Part shown: positions 1-8,703 of the stretch, in pieces
Position numbering within the stretch: position 1 is the stretch's first letter
Layout: each line of letters opens with the position of its first letter
Origin: Deltaproteobacteria bacterium
GTDB lineage: Bacteria > Myxococcota_A > UBA9042 > DTJE01 > S145-11
DNA length: 39,503 nucleotides
Reading direction: 5' to 3'
NCBI GenBank assembly: GCA_015493765.1
Contig: WGCQ01000206.1
Coordinates: forward strand, 1 to 39,503
Position numbers and translations under genes: made by a program
The notes under the pieces: generated by a model
What the model saw: the letters and a program-made list of their open reading frames with translations, nothing else
Databases searched by the model: none
Told to the model about the DNA's origin: nothing

Positions 1-795
1 AAATTGTTCATGATCCACCAGTCCCTGGGTGAGGATGCCAAGATCTTTGCACCGGATGAGATACCGGAACCATCCACCTTGTACAAGCGCCTGACACAAA
101 ACCCCGAGGATATGGAAGAGGAGGGTTTTGAAACCAGGATCCGGCAAGAGTACCTGGAAATAAAGGCGGCGTGTCCCCAGCAGGTAAAGCAGGCTGAGGC
201 CCTGTTTCCCAGGGTAAAGACCGCGGCAGAGGGGCAAAAAGACGAGTTGTACGTGTTCAGGCGCAAGGGACTGGGTATGTTCGTGCTGCACGTGCCCGAT
301 ACCATGGCAGGCAGACCCGAGGTCAAAGAGATCACATTCAAACAAGGCGTGGATGCAATCAAGGCAAAATGCAGTGAGCCGGACCTGGGCAAGGGGCCTG
401 GCTTTGCCCGGGCCTACGTAAAGGCCCTGAACTTTTCACCGATACGCAAGGGCGGGGGACGTTCCGAAAACTCCGTGGAACAAAGGGCGTTCAACAATTT
501 GACCACGGCAAAAGATCTCCTGCGGGACCGTTTTTCCCAGGAAGAACGGGATTTCATCCAGACCCTGATCAGGGACCTGCGAGAGTATTTCACCCTGCCC
601 AAGTCCACTCTGCGCACATTGCAGGAATACGATTTGAACCCGGATTTACCGGATTTGGACGACAGGGTCGATGGGTTCAAACGGGCCCTGCACCGGTTGA
701 TGGGCATGCTGGGCACGGACTACCTGGACAGACTAAAGCCAAGGATCAAAAATCTCGCGGACGAGGTTGTGGTGGCCGTGGAGCACAGGCGATAA
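1..795 (+). CDS. C-terminal part of a large protein, probably SNF2-type helicase-related (5' end outside the window)
   Basis: Frame is open from base 1 (AAA TTG TTC ATG...) to the stop at 795. The segment 'DEIPEPSTLYKRLTQNPEDMEEEGFETRIRQEYLEIK...PRVKTAAEGQKDELYVFRRKGLGMFVLHV' resembles the post-helicase C-terminal region of defence-island SNF2 helicases (family memory, not searched). Confidence 0.5.
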   Translation, partial: KLFMIHQSLGEDAKIFAPDEIPEPSTLYKRLTQNPEDMEEEGFETRIRQEYLEIKAACPQQVKQAEALFPRVKTAAEGQKDELYVFRRKGLGMFVLHVPDTMAGRPEVKEITFKQGVDAIKAKCSEPDLGKGPGFARAYVKALNFSPIRKGGGRSENSVEQRAFNNLTTAKDLLRDRFSQEERDFIQTLIRDLREYFTLPKSTLRTLQEYDLNPDLPDLDDRVDGFKRALHRLMGMLGTDYLDRLKPRIKNLADEVVVAVEHRR

Positions 796-864
796 TTCAG
801 AGCCAGGGTCAAAGGTGGACATCGTACTCGAATTACCAGCCTGATTTGGTATTCTGCCAATAAT

Positions 865-893
865 TTGACTATCTGACGGATCCACGGTATTTT
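865..893 (+). promoter_or_regulatory. Putative sigma70-type promoter (TTGACT-N17-TATTTT) for the 909 gene
   Basis: TTGACT at 865-870, 17-nt spacer, TATTTT at 888-893; gene starts at 909. Confidence 0.45.
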
Positions 894-908
894 TTTCGTG
901 GAGATGCT

Positions 909-1610
909 ATGAAATACCTGGTGTTTTTTGTCATCACTGCCTGGATGGTGCCTGTTTACGCGTACAGCACGTTCGTTTTGGATGCGACCGATACGAATAC
1001 GGACAGCAAGGCCAGGTTCGTGGTCAAGACCGCGTCGGACAAGGACACGGGGATCACGTATTGCTCGGAATTGCTGTACGTTGCCGGTGAACAGGACAAA
1101 AACGGGAAATATCACTATTCCAGGACGACAAACCGGATGTACGGGGAGTTCGGCAGGGGGGGGCGGCTGTTGAAATACAAGAGGTGGTTGCCCGGTGCAG
1201 GCGGTTCGATCATGTACATGGTGTTTCGTTACGGCAGCAGGATAAGGCAGAGGGTCGAGGAGGTCATAGGCGGCAATGCCAAGGTGCGCACGATTACGAG
1301 GGGCCGTACGATCCACGTGGTGGACCCGCAGGGAGTGGGCTGGATGCTGATACTGCTGCGTTACAGGGGCATAAAATCATTCAAGTGTATTAATCCCGTG
1401 AGCGGTGAGGTGGGGACAGAAGTCATCACATCGCAGGAATCCGAGGTGATCTTACCCCAGGCCGGACAGGTCAAGGTCAAGGTCCTGCACTTCGGCGGTG
1501 CATGCGGCGAGGCGGACGCCTTTTTGGACAGGCACGGGCACCTGATTGGCGGCCGCGTCGGCAAATACACCCTGGAAAAACACAAGGGCCGGGTCAATCT
1601 AAAAAAGTAA
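909..1610 (+). CDS. Secreted protein of unknown function
   Basis: ORF of 233 aa with an N-terminal signal peptide (MKYLVFFVITAWMVPVYA). Preceded by a plausible promoter at 865-893. Confidence 0.7.
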   Translation: MKYLVFFVITAWMVPVYAYSTFVLDATDTNTDSKARFVVKTASDKDTGITYCSELLYVAGEQDKNGKYHYSRTTNRMYGEFGRGGRLLKYKRWLPGAGGSIMYMVFRYGSRIRQRVEEVIGGNAKVRTITRGRTIHVVDPQGVGWMLILLRYRGIKSFKCINPVSGEVGTEVITSQESEVILPQAGQVKVKVLHFGGACGEADAFLDRHGHLIGGRVGKYTLEKHKGRVNLKK

Positions 1611-1631
1611 CCGTGGCCGTTGACCGTGTCA

Positions 1632-1855
1632 GTTGGCCGAGTCCGTGTGGGGCCGGATCCTGCCGGCCTTTCCGTGTCCGTGGCAGTGTGCTCCCGGTTG
1701 CAACGGAAGCCTTCCCGAAGGCCCACGGGGCCGTCCCGCGCAGCCGCAGGCTGCGACCCGACGCCCGATGCCAGAGGCCCGAGGCCGAGTCCGTGACCGT
1801 TGGCCGAGTCCGTATGGGGCCGGATCCTGCCGGCCTATCCGTGTCCGTGGCAGTG
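1632..1855. repeat. Two direct copies of a 57-bp repeat (1632-1688 and 1799-1855) in NNCCGT-rich intergenic DNA
   Basis: gttggccgagtccgt[g/a]tggggccggatcctgccggcct[t/a]tccgtgtccgtggcagtg; 55 of 57 positions identical by eye. Confidence 0.85.
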
Positions 1856-1885
1856 GCCGTGTAATTCCCGGTGGTGACGGGAGTC

Positions 1886-1953
1886 GTGGAGCGCAAGCGG
1901 CCTCGAGGGTATTGAAAAGTGCCTCCCTGGGATCGCTGGCTTCCAGCCGGCAT
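1886..1953. repeat. Dispersed ~68-bp REP-like block, copy A ('GWKPAIPG' block)
   Basis: gtggagcgcaagcggcctcgagggtattgaaaagtgcctccctgggatcgctggcttccagccggcatt; closely matches 16378-16444. GCTGGCTTCCAGCCGGC is internally palindromic. Confidence 0.8.
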
Positions 1954-2121
1954 TCTTAAATGGCTTTAAAATCAATATGTTACAAAATGCTCGAGATCTC
2001 AGATTTGCTTCGAAACCAATCAAATCAACATCCTCGTCTCGCCGGCAATAATATCCTGGTTTCTCAACAAGTTACATTGCATTACCCACAAGATCGGGTC
2101 ACGGAGCCTCCCCTACTGGCC

Positions 2122-2138
2122 GATATGCAACGCATATC
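2122..2138. promoter_or_regulatory. Inverted repeat GATATGC-AAC-GCATATC, candidate operator
   Basis: Perfect 7-bp arms with 3-nt spacer; the same arms and spacing recur at 18184-18200. Confidence 0.5.
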
Positions 2139-2170
2139 AATAACATCTCGATAAAATTCGCAAATAATCG

Positions 2171-2199
2171 CAGACAAATCTATCCGAATTTGATATAAT
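2171..2199 (+). promoter_or_regulatory. Putative sigma70-type promoter for the 2352-7502 operon (CAGACA-N17-TATAAT)
   Basis: CAGACA 2171-2176, 17-nt spacer, consensus TATAAT 2194-2199, in an AT-rich intergenic region. Confidence 0.5.
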
Positions 2200-2351
2200 A
2201 AAATTTGTTGTGTTACGCGCAAAATGGCACGATAATTGCAAGCGAAGGGGCTTGATGCTGAAGGCCTCACGACATACCAGGGCCGGAAATGCGGGACCAA
2301 CAATGACTATAAACGGCATGTGGGATTGAACTTTAAAGACTGAGGGTGCGG

Positions 2352-3254
2352 ATGGAAGAGATGTTCAATAAAGACACTTCAGGTGATGACAAAAAACAGG
2401 ATATTGCAGGCACGGCAAGGGACGTGAAAAAACTTGCCGCCCGGTTCAAGGCATTTGCCGATGACCTGGCAGGCCTGGCAAAGAGGGTCGAAAAGGGCGG
2501 ATACAACCCGTTCGTGGCGGCCGCGGACCTGCACAAGGTCATGCGCAAGGCGCCCAAGGGCGATGAACTGGCCGATGCCGTTGCGCGGGCAAACGGTTTG
2601 CTGGAGCAGTTTGCAGAAATCATCGAGCAACAGCAGTCCAGGCAACGGCTGGCCATTGTGAACGAACTGGCGCAAGGGATGGCGGAAATCGGCCTGGGTG
2701 TAACCGGCCAGATACCCATGCTAAAGGCAGGGCCTTTTACCCTGGTGTTCGATTTCGGGGAAAAGGCCTCGGTAAAGGTGTTCCTGGGTCCCAAGATCTA
2801 TGCCCTGGGCAAGGTCCCCATGGACGTGGACAAGGTAGTGACCCTGGTCAAACAAAAATACCAGGCCTTTTTCGTGGACGATTTCGACGTGCAAGGTTTT
2901 GTTCGGGACCTGCTGGCCGCCTACAACGCCATATTGAAACAGGACAAACTGGAGCCTGGCAGCCGCGTAAAGATATCGCAGGTGATGCTGAAATACGTGC
3001 TGATGAAACAGCGAAAGGCCTTTTTCGTGGACCCGAGGCGTGAAAACTTTGCGTCCGTGGGGCGTATGGAATTCGCCTGCATGCTGTACCGGGCTTCAAG
3101 CATGCGCCGCGTGGATGCATGGGAGATGCGCATGGACGTGGCGGCCATGGGGGACACGAAAGACCCGCTGGACCACTTGTGGGTGCCGGGTGGCATGAAC
3201 GGGCAGGGTGTGAACTATACAACCATGCGATTTGTAAGGAGGGGGAATGAGTGA
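2352..3254 (+). CDS. Uncharacterised protein, first gene of the DUF2791/helicase operon
   Basis: ORF of ~300 aa with an alpha-helical N-terminus; ATG at 2352 with GAGG upstream (ORF track begins at GTG 2346). Overlaps the next gene by 8 nt. Confidence 0.75.
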   Translation: MEEMFNKDTSGDDKKQDIAGTARDVKKLAARFKAFADDLAGLAKRVEKGGYNPFVAAADLHKVMRKAPKGDELADAVARANGLLEQFAEIIEQQQSRQRLAIVNELAQGMAEIGLGVTGQIPMLKAGPFTLVFDFGEKASVKVFLGPKIYALGKVPMDVDKVVTLVKQKYQAFFVDDFDVQGFVRDLLAAYNAILKQDKLEPGSRVKISQVMLKYVLMKQRKAFFVDPRRENFASVGRMEFACMLYRASSMRRVDAWEMRMDVAAMGDTKDPLDHLWVPGGMNGQGVNYTTMRFVRRGNE

Positions 3255-4509
3255 TTTGACCATGACCAGGGCCAGGAGGATCATCGAGGTCCTCGGTGCA
3301 TCGGGTACGCCGCCGGAATGGGGTGTACAGTTCTTTACATCCGGGATCGACCCGTATTTGCGGGTGATCGAGGAGGACTACCTGTCCACGTTCATCAAGG
3401 ACGGCGGCTCCGCATTCAAGATGGTCGTGGGAAACTACGGCGGCGGCAAGACGCATTTTTTGTACAATATCAGGCAACTGGCGTGGCAGCACAACTACCT
3501 GGTCGCCTACTGTCCCCTGACACACGAGGAATCGCCCTTTCACCAACTGGAAAAGGTGTTTCGGTCCGTGGTGGTGAACCTGATGTATCCAATGGACCCG
3601 GACGAACTGTTGTCAGGCAGCGAAAAGGGGATCGAGGCATTCATGCGCATGTATGTGTCCAGGATACAGGAGGATGCTCAGGCAGCGGGCGGCGACCCGG
3701 AGGAGGTCCAGGAGCGGGCGTATGCAATCATCCGGGACTCCACCACGAACATCGAGAGCGCAAACTTCGCCAGGGCGGTGAGGGCCGCGATGAACGCCTT
3801 GCTGGAAGACCGGGACGACGATTTTGAAAACGTGATCCAGTATTTGAAGGTGGACGGCTACAGCAGCCGAATCCACCGGGAATACGGAATTTTGCAAGGG
3901 ATCGGACGCAGCCAGGCGTTCACCATGCTGAGGTCGCTCAACCAGTGGATTCGCAACCTTAACTACAGCGGCCTGGTGGTCCTGTTCGACGAGGCCGAAA
4001 TGGTGGTCAGCCTGAACCGCAAGCAAAAACAGGCGGTGCTGGCGAACCTGCGCGAACTGGTGGACCAGTGCGGCCAGGCCACGCTGAAGAACACCATGGT
4101 CTTTTACGCGGTGCCGAACGAAAACTTCCTGGAGGGCAGCACGCACGTTTACGAGGCCCTCAGGCAGCGGGTGGCCACCGTGTTTCATTACCTGAATCCC
4201 ACGGGCGTAAAGATACGGCTGGACAGCCTGATAGAGGAGCCCAAGCAGTTCCTGCAGGACGTGGGATTCAAGTTGATCTCGGTGTATGAAACGGCCTACG
4301 GCATCCAGGTGGACGAGGTGACACGCCAGCGGATCGTCGATCCCCTGTCGGATGCGGCACTTGAGATGCGTTTCGGGGAATCCGGGTATATGAGGCCGTT
4401 TGTGCAGGGGCTTATTTCGGTGCTGCACATGATGCGCCGCGACCCGAACACGCAACTGGATGCGGGAAGTATCCGCAAACTCGTGCCAGGGGGTTATGAT
4501 GCTGAGTAA
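3247..4509 (+). CDS. BrxC/BrxD-like (DUF2791) P-loop ATPase, first copy
   Basis: Walker A 'VVGNYGGGKTHFLYNIRQLAW', then 'CPLTHEESPFHQLEKVFRSVVVNL', Walker B 'GLVVLFDEAEMV'. Strong SD (aaggaggggga) before ATG. Confidence 0.8.
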   Translation: MSDLTMTRARRIIEVLGASGTPPEWGVQFFTSGIDPYLRVIEEDYLSTFIKDGGSAFKMVVGNYGGGKTHFLYNIRQLAWQHNYLVAYCPLTHEESPFHQLEKVFRSVVVNLMYPMDPDELLSGSEKGIEAFMRMYVSRIQEDAQAAGGDPEEVQERAYAIIRDSTTNIESANFARAVRAAMNALLEDRDDDFENVIQYLKVDGYSSRIHREYGILQGIGRSQAFTMLRSLNQWIRNLNYSGLVVLFDEAEMVVSLNRKQKQAVLANLRELVDQCGQATLKNTMVFYAVPNENFLEGSTHVYEALRQRVATVFHYLNPTGVKIRLDSLIEEPKQFLQDVGFKLISVYETAYGIQVDEVTRQRIVDPLSDAALEMRFGESGYMRPFVQGLISVLHMMRRDPNTQLDAGSIRKLVPGGYDAE

Positions 4510-5899
4510 AGGCGACCTGGTCAAACATCGGAAGTTCGGTATAGGCACGGTGCTTGGTTTTCGTCACAGGCGTGCCTATGCCCGGGTGAGTTTCGGCAGG
4601 TTCAGGCTGTGGATACGGGCACACGAGCTGGAGCGCATAGGGGATGGTATAAAACTGGTGGGGCCGGAGGGCGAACGGGCAAACGCCCGCAATCTCGCGC
4701 CTGCGACGAGGCCTTTGAAGGCGAACCCCACCCTCAGTTTCAGCCGCAAGTCGGACATGCAAAAGATGCAGATACTGGAGTCCCTGCGCACCGGTCTGGT
4801 GCCGAAATCCGCGATCGAACAGTGGACGTTCGGCCGGGATGATGAGGTGCGCGAGGTCAGGCATTGGCTGCATGACCTGGCGGAGGGCGCAATCCTGATC
4901 GAAGGCGGCTATGGCATGGGCAAGAGCCACTTGCTGGCCTACCTGGAGCATATCGCGTGGCACGAGGGTTATGCCGTGGCATTTACCGGGTATGACCCGG
5001 CCGAGGCGACCGCTGCATTCCCGAAGCGGTTTTACCGCAACCTCGTGTCCACGCTGGTTGTGCCGCACGCAGGCAGCGCCATGAACTTCCGCGAGTTCAT
5101 GCACGAGTTGCAAAACCGCGGCGGCGCGGATTTTTTCAAGGGACATACGTACCTGGGGGCGTTCATGCAGGCCATGGAGGCCGGGGAACTGGACGAGGCG
5201 GACTGGGAATGGCTGGAGGGCCGCGATACGTACAGCAAGCGGTTCGGTTTTTTATACGACCACAGGACCGCGGCGAACATCTACTGCAACCTGCTGTCCG
5301 CCCTGTCCGTGGCAATGGTGGAATTCATGGGCCTGAAGGGCCTGCTGATCCTGGTGGACGAGGCCGAGGTGATCCGTGCCCAGCGTTATCAATACCAGGT
5401 GGAAGGGGCATTGAACCTGATGCGGGGGCTCGCCATGGTATCCAACGATGACCCGGTTTTCCTGGAGGAAAAGGTGGTGCGCATCGAAGGGGCCTACAAG
5501 GGCAAGGAAACGGGGTTGATGTACTCCGGGTTTATGCCGGGTGTGCGCTATATTCACCAGGTTCCGACGTACATGAAGATTGCGTACGCGCTGACGCCCA
5601 CCGAGGTCCCCGGATTTCACAAGATGCGCCAGCAGATGCCCGTAATACACCTTTCGTCCCTGAAACGGTCCGATATCGAGGCCCTGTTCCGGCAACTGGT
5701 CAACACGTACAAGGAGGTGTACGACCTGGTACTGGACAAGCAGTGGCAAAACCGGCTGCTGCTGGAGGCACTGGACCTGTTTGACCCGGGTGTACACCCG
5801 TTAAGGCTACTGGTGAAATCCCTGGTGGAGGCCATGGACATCATGCGATTCTATCCGGAAACCGGCCTGGAAGACATATTCGAGTCCGCACATGCGTAA
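4499..5899 (+). CDS. BrxC/BrxD-like (DUF2791) P-loop ATPase, second copy, with an N-terminal small beta (Tudor/CarD-like) domain
   Basis: N-terminus 'LSKGDLVKHRKFGIGTVLGFRHRRAYARVSFGRFRLWI'; Walker A 'IEGGYGMGKSHLLAYLEHIAWHEGYAVAF'; Walker B 'GLLILVDEAEVI'. Start 4496 or 4499, overlapping the previous stop. Confidence 0.75.
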   Translation: MLSKGDLVKHRKFGIGTVLGFRHRRAYARVSFGRFRLWIRAHELERIGDGIKLVGPEGERANARNLAPATRPLKANPTLSFSRKSDMQKMQILESLRTGLVPKSAIEQWTFGRDDEVREVRHWLHDLAEGAILIEGGYGMGKSHLLAYLEHIAWHEGYAVAFTGYDPAEATAAFPKRFYRNLVSTLVVPHAGSAMNFREFMHELQNRGGADFFKGHTYLGAFMQAMEAGELDEADWEWLEGRDTYSKRFGFLYDHRTAANIYCNLLSALSVAMVEFMGLKGLLILVDEAEVIRAQRYQYQVEGALNLMRGLAMVSNDDPVFLEEKVVRIEGAYKGKETGLMYSGFMPGVRYIHQVPTYMKIAYALTPTEVPGFHKMRQQMPVIHLSSLKRSDIEALFRQLVNTYKEVYDLVLDKQWQNRLLLEALDLFDPGVHPLRLLVKSLVEAMDIMRFYPETGLEDIFESAHA

Positions 5900-7502
5900 T
5901 CTGCTGCCCAGGACATGGCCGGTCTTCTTTTTCCGGTTTGGCAAGCCCACCAGGATCCAGGAACTGGCGATCCCGGTGCTCATGGAGGGCAGGGATGCCC
6001 TGCTGGTGTCGCCGGCTGCCACGGGCAAGACCGAGGCGGCGCTGGCCCCGCTGGTGGAACGCTACTGCATGGACGACCCCGGGAAGATGTCCATTATTTA
6101 CGTGGCGCCTACCAGGGCACTGGTGAATAATATTTTCAGTCGTTTCAACGAGTTATTACGGGAGGCAGGCCTGCGCATGGCCATAAAGACCGGCGACAGC
6201 CCTGGCGTATCCGAAAAGCGGCCGCCCGATATACTGGTGACCACGCCCGAGTCCCTGGATTCCATGCTGGGCCGCAAGCGCAATTTGCTGCGCAATGTAA
6301 AGGCAGTGGTCCTGGACGAGATCCACCTGCTGGACAACTCGTACAGGGGCGACCAGTTGATCGTGCTGATGCGACGCCTCAGGGCCACGGGACTGGCATT
6401 CCACCTGGTAGCCATGTCCGCCACCGTGCCTGACCCCAAGGGCATTGCCAGCCGCTATTTTGACTCGCCCCCCCGGATACTGATCAACCAGCAGGTCAGG
6501 CCCATTGCCCTGGAGGTCACGAACGACATCCCGCAGACCGTGGAAAAACTGAAACAGGAGGGCCTGTTCAAGGTGGTGTGGTTTTGCAATTCCAGGCGCA
6601 TGGTGGAAACCGTTGCAACCACGCTGAAAGAGGGCTTATGGCGCAGGGACCGGGTATTCGTGCACCATGCCAGCCTGCCAAAGGCCAAGCGCCTGGAGGT
6701 GGAAAGCGCGTTGCAGCAGTTGCAAACCGGGCTTTGCGTGGCCACCACCACGCTGGAACTGGGCATTGACATCGGTGACGTGGACGCGGTGGTGCTGCAA
6801 GGGCCGCCGCTGGACGTGTCGTCCTACACCCAGCGCACGGGCCGTGGATGCCGGCGCAAGGCAGGGATGCTGGCCATCGGCATCGCCGAAAACGAGGCCG
6901 AGTCCGAGGTGTTTCACGAATTGAATCGCATGGCCAATCACGGGGCCATGGCAGGCGAGCCCTACATGGCCGACCCATCGGTCGCGGTGCAGCAGACCTT
7001 TTCGATCCTGTTCGAGCACCCCCAGGGGGTCAGGCGGTCCGAATTGAAGCGCCTGCTGCGCGGCATTGTGGACGCAGCGGATTACGATGCCATAATCGAA
7101 CACCTGGACAACGAGGGCTGGGTACAGCCAGGTCCCATGGGCAGGGTCATGGCAACCACGAAACTCATGGATTTTGCCCAGCGTGGCCGAATCCACTCCA
7201 ATATACCGGGTTTCGGGACCTGGGAACTGGTGGACATCAAGACGTCACGGGCCGTGGGCAAGATCGATGCAATGGCCGGTGTGGGCATGATCATCACGGT
7301 GGGCGGCGTCATGTGGAAGGTCGTGTCCATGGACACCAGGCTGTGGCGTTTGTTTGTCAGCCGCGTGACAAAGGGCGAAATCGTGACCGCATTCAAGTTC
7401 AGGCCGGGATTCGGTGCATTTTACAGTTACCTGCCCGAAATCGTCAGGCAGCACCTGGTGGAAAAGATGGAAAACCCGTTCCTGGAGGAACCATCCGGTT
7501 GA
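5892..7502 (+). CDS. DEAD/DEAH-box superfamily II helicase, Lhr/BrxHI-like
   Basis: Motif I 'LLVSPAATGKTEAAL', Ia 'YVAPTRALVNN', II 'VVLDEIHLL', III 'MSATVPDP', V 'ATTTLELGIDIGDVDAVV', VI 'QRTGRGCRR'. Overlaps the upstream gene by 8 nt. Confidence 0.85.
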   Translation: MRNLLPRTWPVFFFRFGKPTRIQELAIPVLMEGRDALLVSPAATGKTEAALAPLVERYCMDDPGKMSIIYVAPTRALVNNIFSRFNELLREAGLRMAIKTGDSPGVSEKRPPDILVTTPESLDSMLGRKRNLLRNVKAVVLDEIHLLDNSYRGDQLIVLMRRLRATGLAFHLVAMSATVPDPKGIASRYFDSPPRILINQQVRPIALEVTNDIPQTVEKLKQEGLFKVVWFCNSRRMVETVATTLKEGLWRRDRVFVHHASLPKAKRLEVESALQQLQTGLCVATTTLELGIDIGDVDAVVLQGPPLDVSSYTQRTGRGCRRKAGMLAIGIAENEAESEVFHELNRMANHGAMAGEPYMADPSVAVQQTFSILFEHPQGVRRSELKRLLRGIVDAADYDAIIEHLDNEGWVQPGPMGRVMATTKLMDFAQRGRIHSNIPGFGTWELVDIKTSRAVGKIDAMAGVGMIITVGGVMWKVVSMDTRLWRLFVSRVTKGEIVTAFKFRPGFGAFYSYLPEIVRQHLVEKMENPFLEEPSG

Positions 7503-7630
7503 GTTGTACATGCACCTGACCACTTCGGTCATCGGTCCGGTAGCAATGTCAAACCACTCATAAAACCCCAACATACAATTCAAAAACAATTGGTTGCAAC
7601 CTTATGAGTACTCACTCATATCCACAGGGG

Positions 7631-7660
7631 ACCGGATTTTCGGACTCAGTCGGACTGTTT
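7631..7660. repeat. CCGGATTTTCGGACT repeat/hairpin-like element, copy A
   Basis: accggattttcggactcagtcggactgttt; shares CCGGATTTTCGGACTC and CGGACTGTTT with 39181-39235. Lies between convergent genes. Confidence 0.6.
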
Positions 7661-8647
7661 CTACTTGTCGCGCCTGATTAAAAGATAGGTGACCTTGCCG
7701 CTTTCCACGTGAAATGTCGTGGCCGGGAAGGTATAGGTTTTGTGCTTTACCGTGAGTGTATAGGTTTTTGCCTGGGCAGGTGACACGTTGATCAGGAAAA
7801 ACAGGCTCTGCGCCGGGTCTGTGGATTTACGGCCTGTGTTCTTTATGTCCTGGGCATCCAGGTACACCACCTGGAAATCCTTGTTGTCTGGTACAGGTTT
7901 TATGGCCACTGTTGCGTCGCCTATGAATCCTGTAACAGGTGTTGATTGCTGTGGGTCCACCCCATCCGCTATCAATCCTATCACCAGGCCCCTGTTGTCG
8001 TTCCACGGGATATGCCACAACGTGGATACCCCATTGATCAGTGCCTGGCCCGCCATGACCATGAACGTGTAAAAACTGTCATTTGCAGTGAAATCCTGGC
8101 TGATGCAATCAGGATATCCATCCATGCCAGTTGCCGTCAGGTAAAATGTCCGACCGTCCCGGGGGATGCCTTTAAAAACAAACGAACCGCAAGCGAACTG
8201 CTTGTCGTTCCACCATGTTGCACAGTCCTTATCCACACTGGTGGTGGTCAGGTCCTTTGCCAACCCGTGCGTTGATATTGTGATCCCTGCCATGGGGAAA
8301 TAGGTATAGTCCTTGCCGGTTGCAACGCTGTATCCCCACACCCTGCCGGCCACGGTCAGGCCCTCGGGCTGCTGGATATCCCTTTTGCCCGTATCCTGTG
8401 GCACGGTTACGTCCTCCCCGCCCTGTTGTTCGTCGCGCGGCATACGGATGTCTTCCCCCGAATGATTGGTGTCTGTTGCGCCCAGGATTTCTTCCGTGCC
8501 TGGCGAGGTATCCCGTATGGTCGTCCCGTCATCTGATGCCTGTATGGTATCCGCCTGCACCGTGTCGGTCTGGCGATTATCCTGGGAACAGGCCATCAAA
8601 CCGAGGCACCAGGCTATTGACAGGGAGAGCGCAATCATTTTCTTCAT
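7661..8647 (-). CDS. Lipoprotein with a possible carboxypeptidase-regulatory-like/Ig-like domain
   Basis: Lipobox 'LMACSQDN'; 'VAGRVWGYSVATGKDYTYFPMAGITIST' resembles carboxypeptidase regulatory-like repeats. Confidence 0.7.
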   Translation of the reverse strand: MKKMIALSLSIAWCLGLMACSQDNRQTDTVQADTIQASDDGTTIRDTSPGTEEILGATDTNHSGEDIRMPRDEQQGGEDVTVPQDTGKRDIQQPEGLTVAGRVWGYSVATGKDYTYFPMAGITISTHGLAKDLTTTSVDKDCATWWNDKQFACGSFVFKGIPRDGRTFYLTATGMDGYPDCISQDFTANDSFYTFMVMAGQALINGVSTLWHIPWNDNRGLVIGLIADGVDPQQSTPVTGFIGDATVAIKPVPDNKDFQVVYLDAQDIKNTGRKSTDPAQSLFFLINVSPAQAKTYTLTVKHKTYTFPATTFHVESGKVTYLLIRRDK

Positions 8648-8703
8648 GTTAACCTCCTCGGACTGCTCACAAATAGTATATTAAATCCGCTGGGTTTATA
8701 CAA

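Noticed and set aside
1594-2023. Short ORFs (e.g. MPAGSQRSQGG..., KNAGWKPAIPGRH...) over the intergenic repeats
   Set aside because: Open only because of GC-rich repeat structure. The 'GWKPAIPG' reading is a translated non-coding repeat, seen again at 16378-16444.
2352-7502. Calling the left operon a complete BREX system
   Set aside because: No PglX methyltransferase, PglZ phosphatase or BrxA/B/PglW proteins are visible. Only BrxD-like ATPases and a BrxHI-like helicase are present, and the neighbourhood to the left is not in the window.
7592-7619. GGTTGCAACC palindrome and ATGAGT-actc-ACTCAT inverted repeat
   Set aside because: Real but short, between convergent genes, no second copy noticed; could be chance or a weak terminator.
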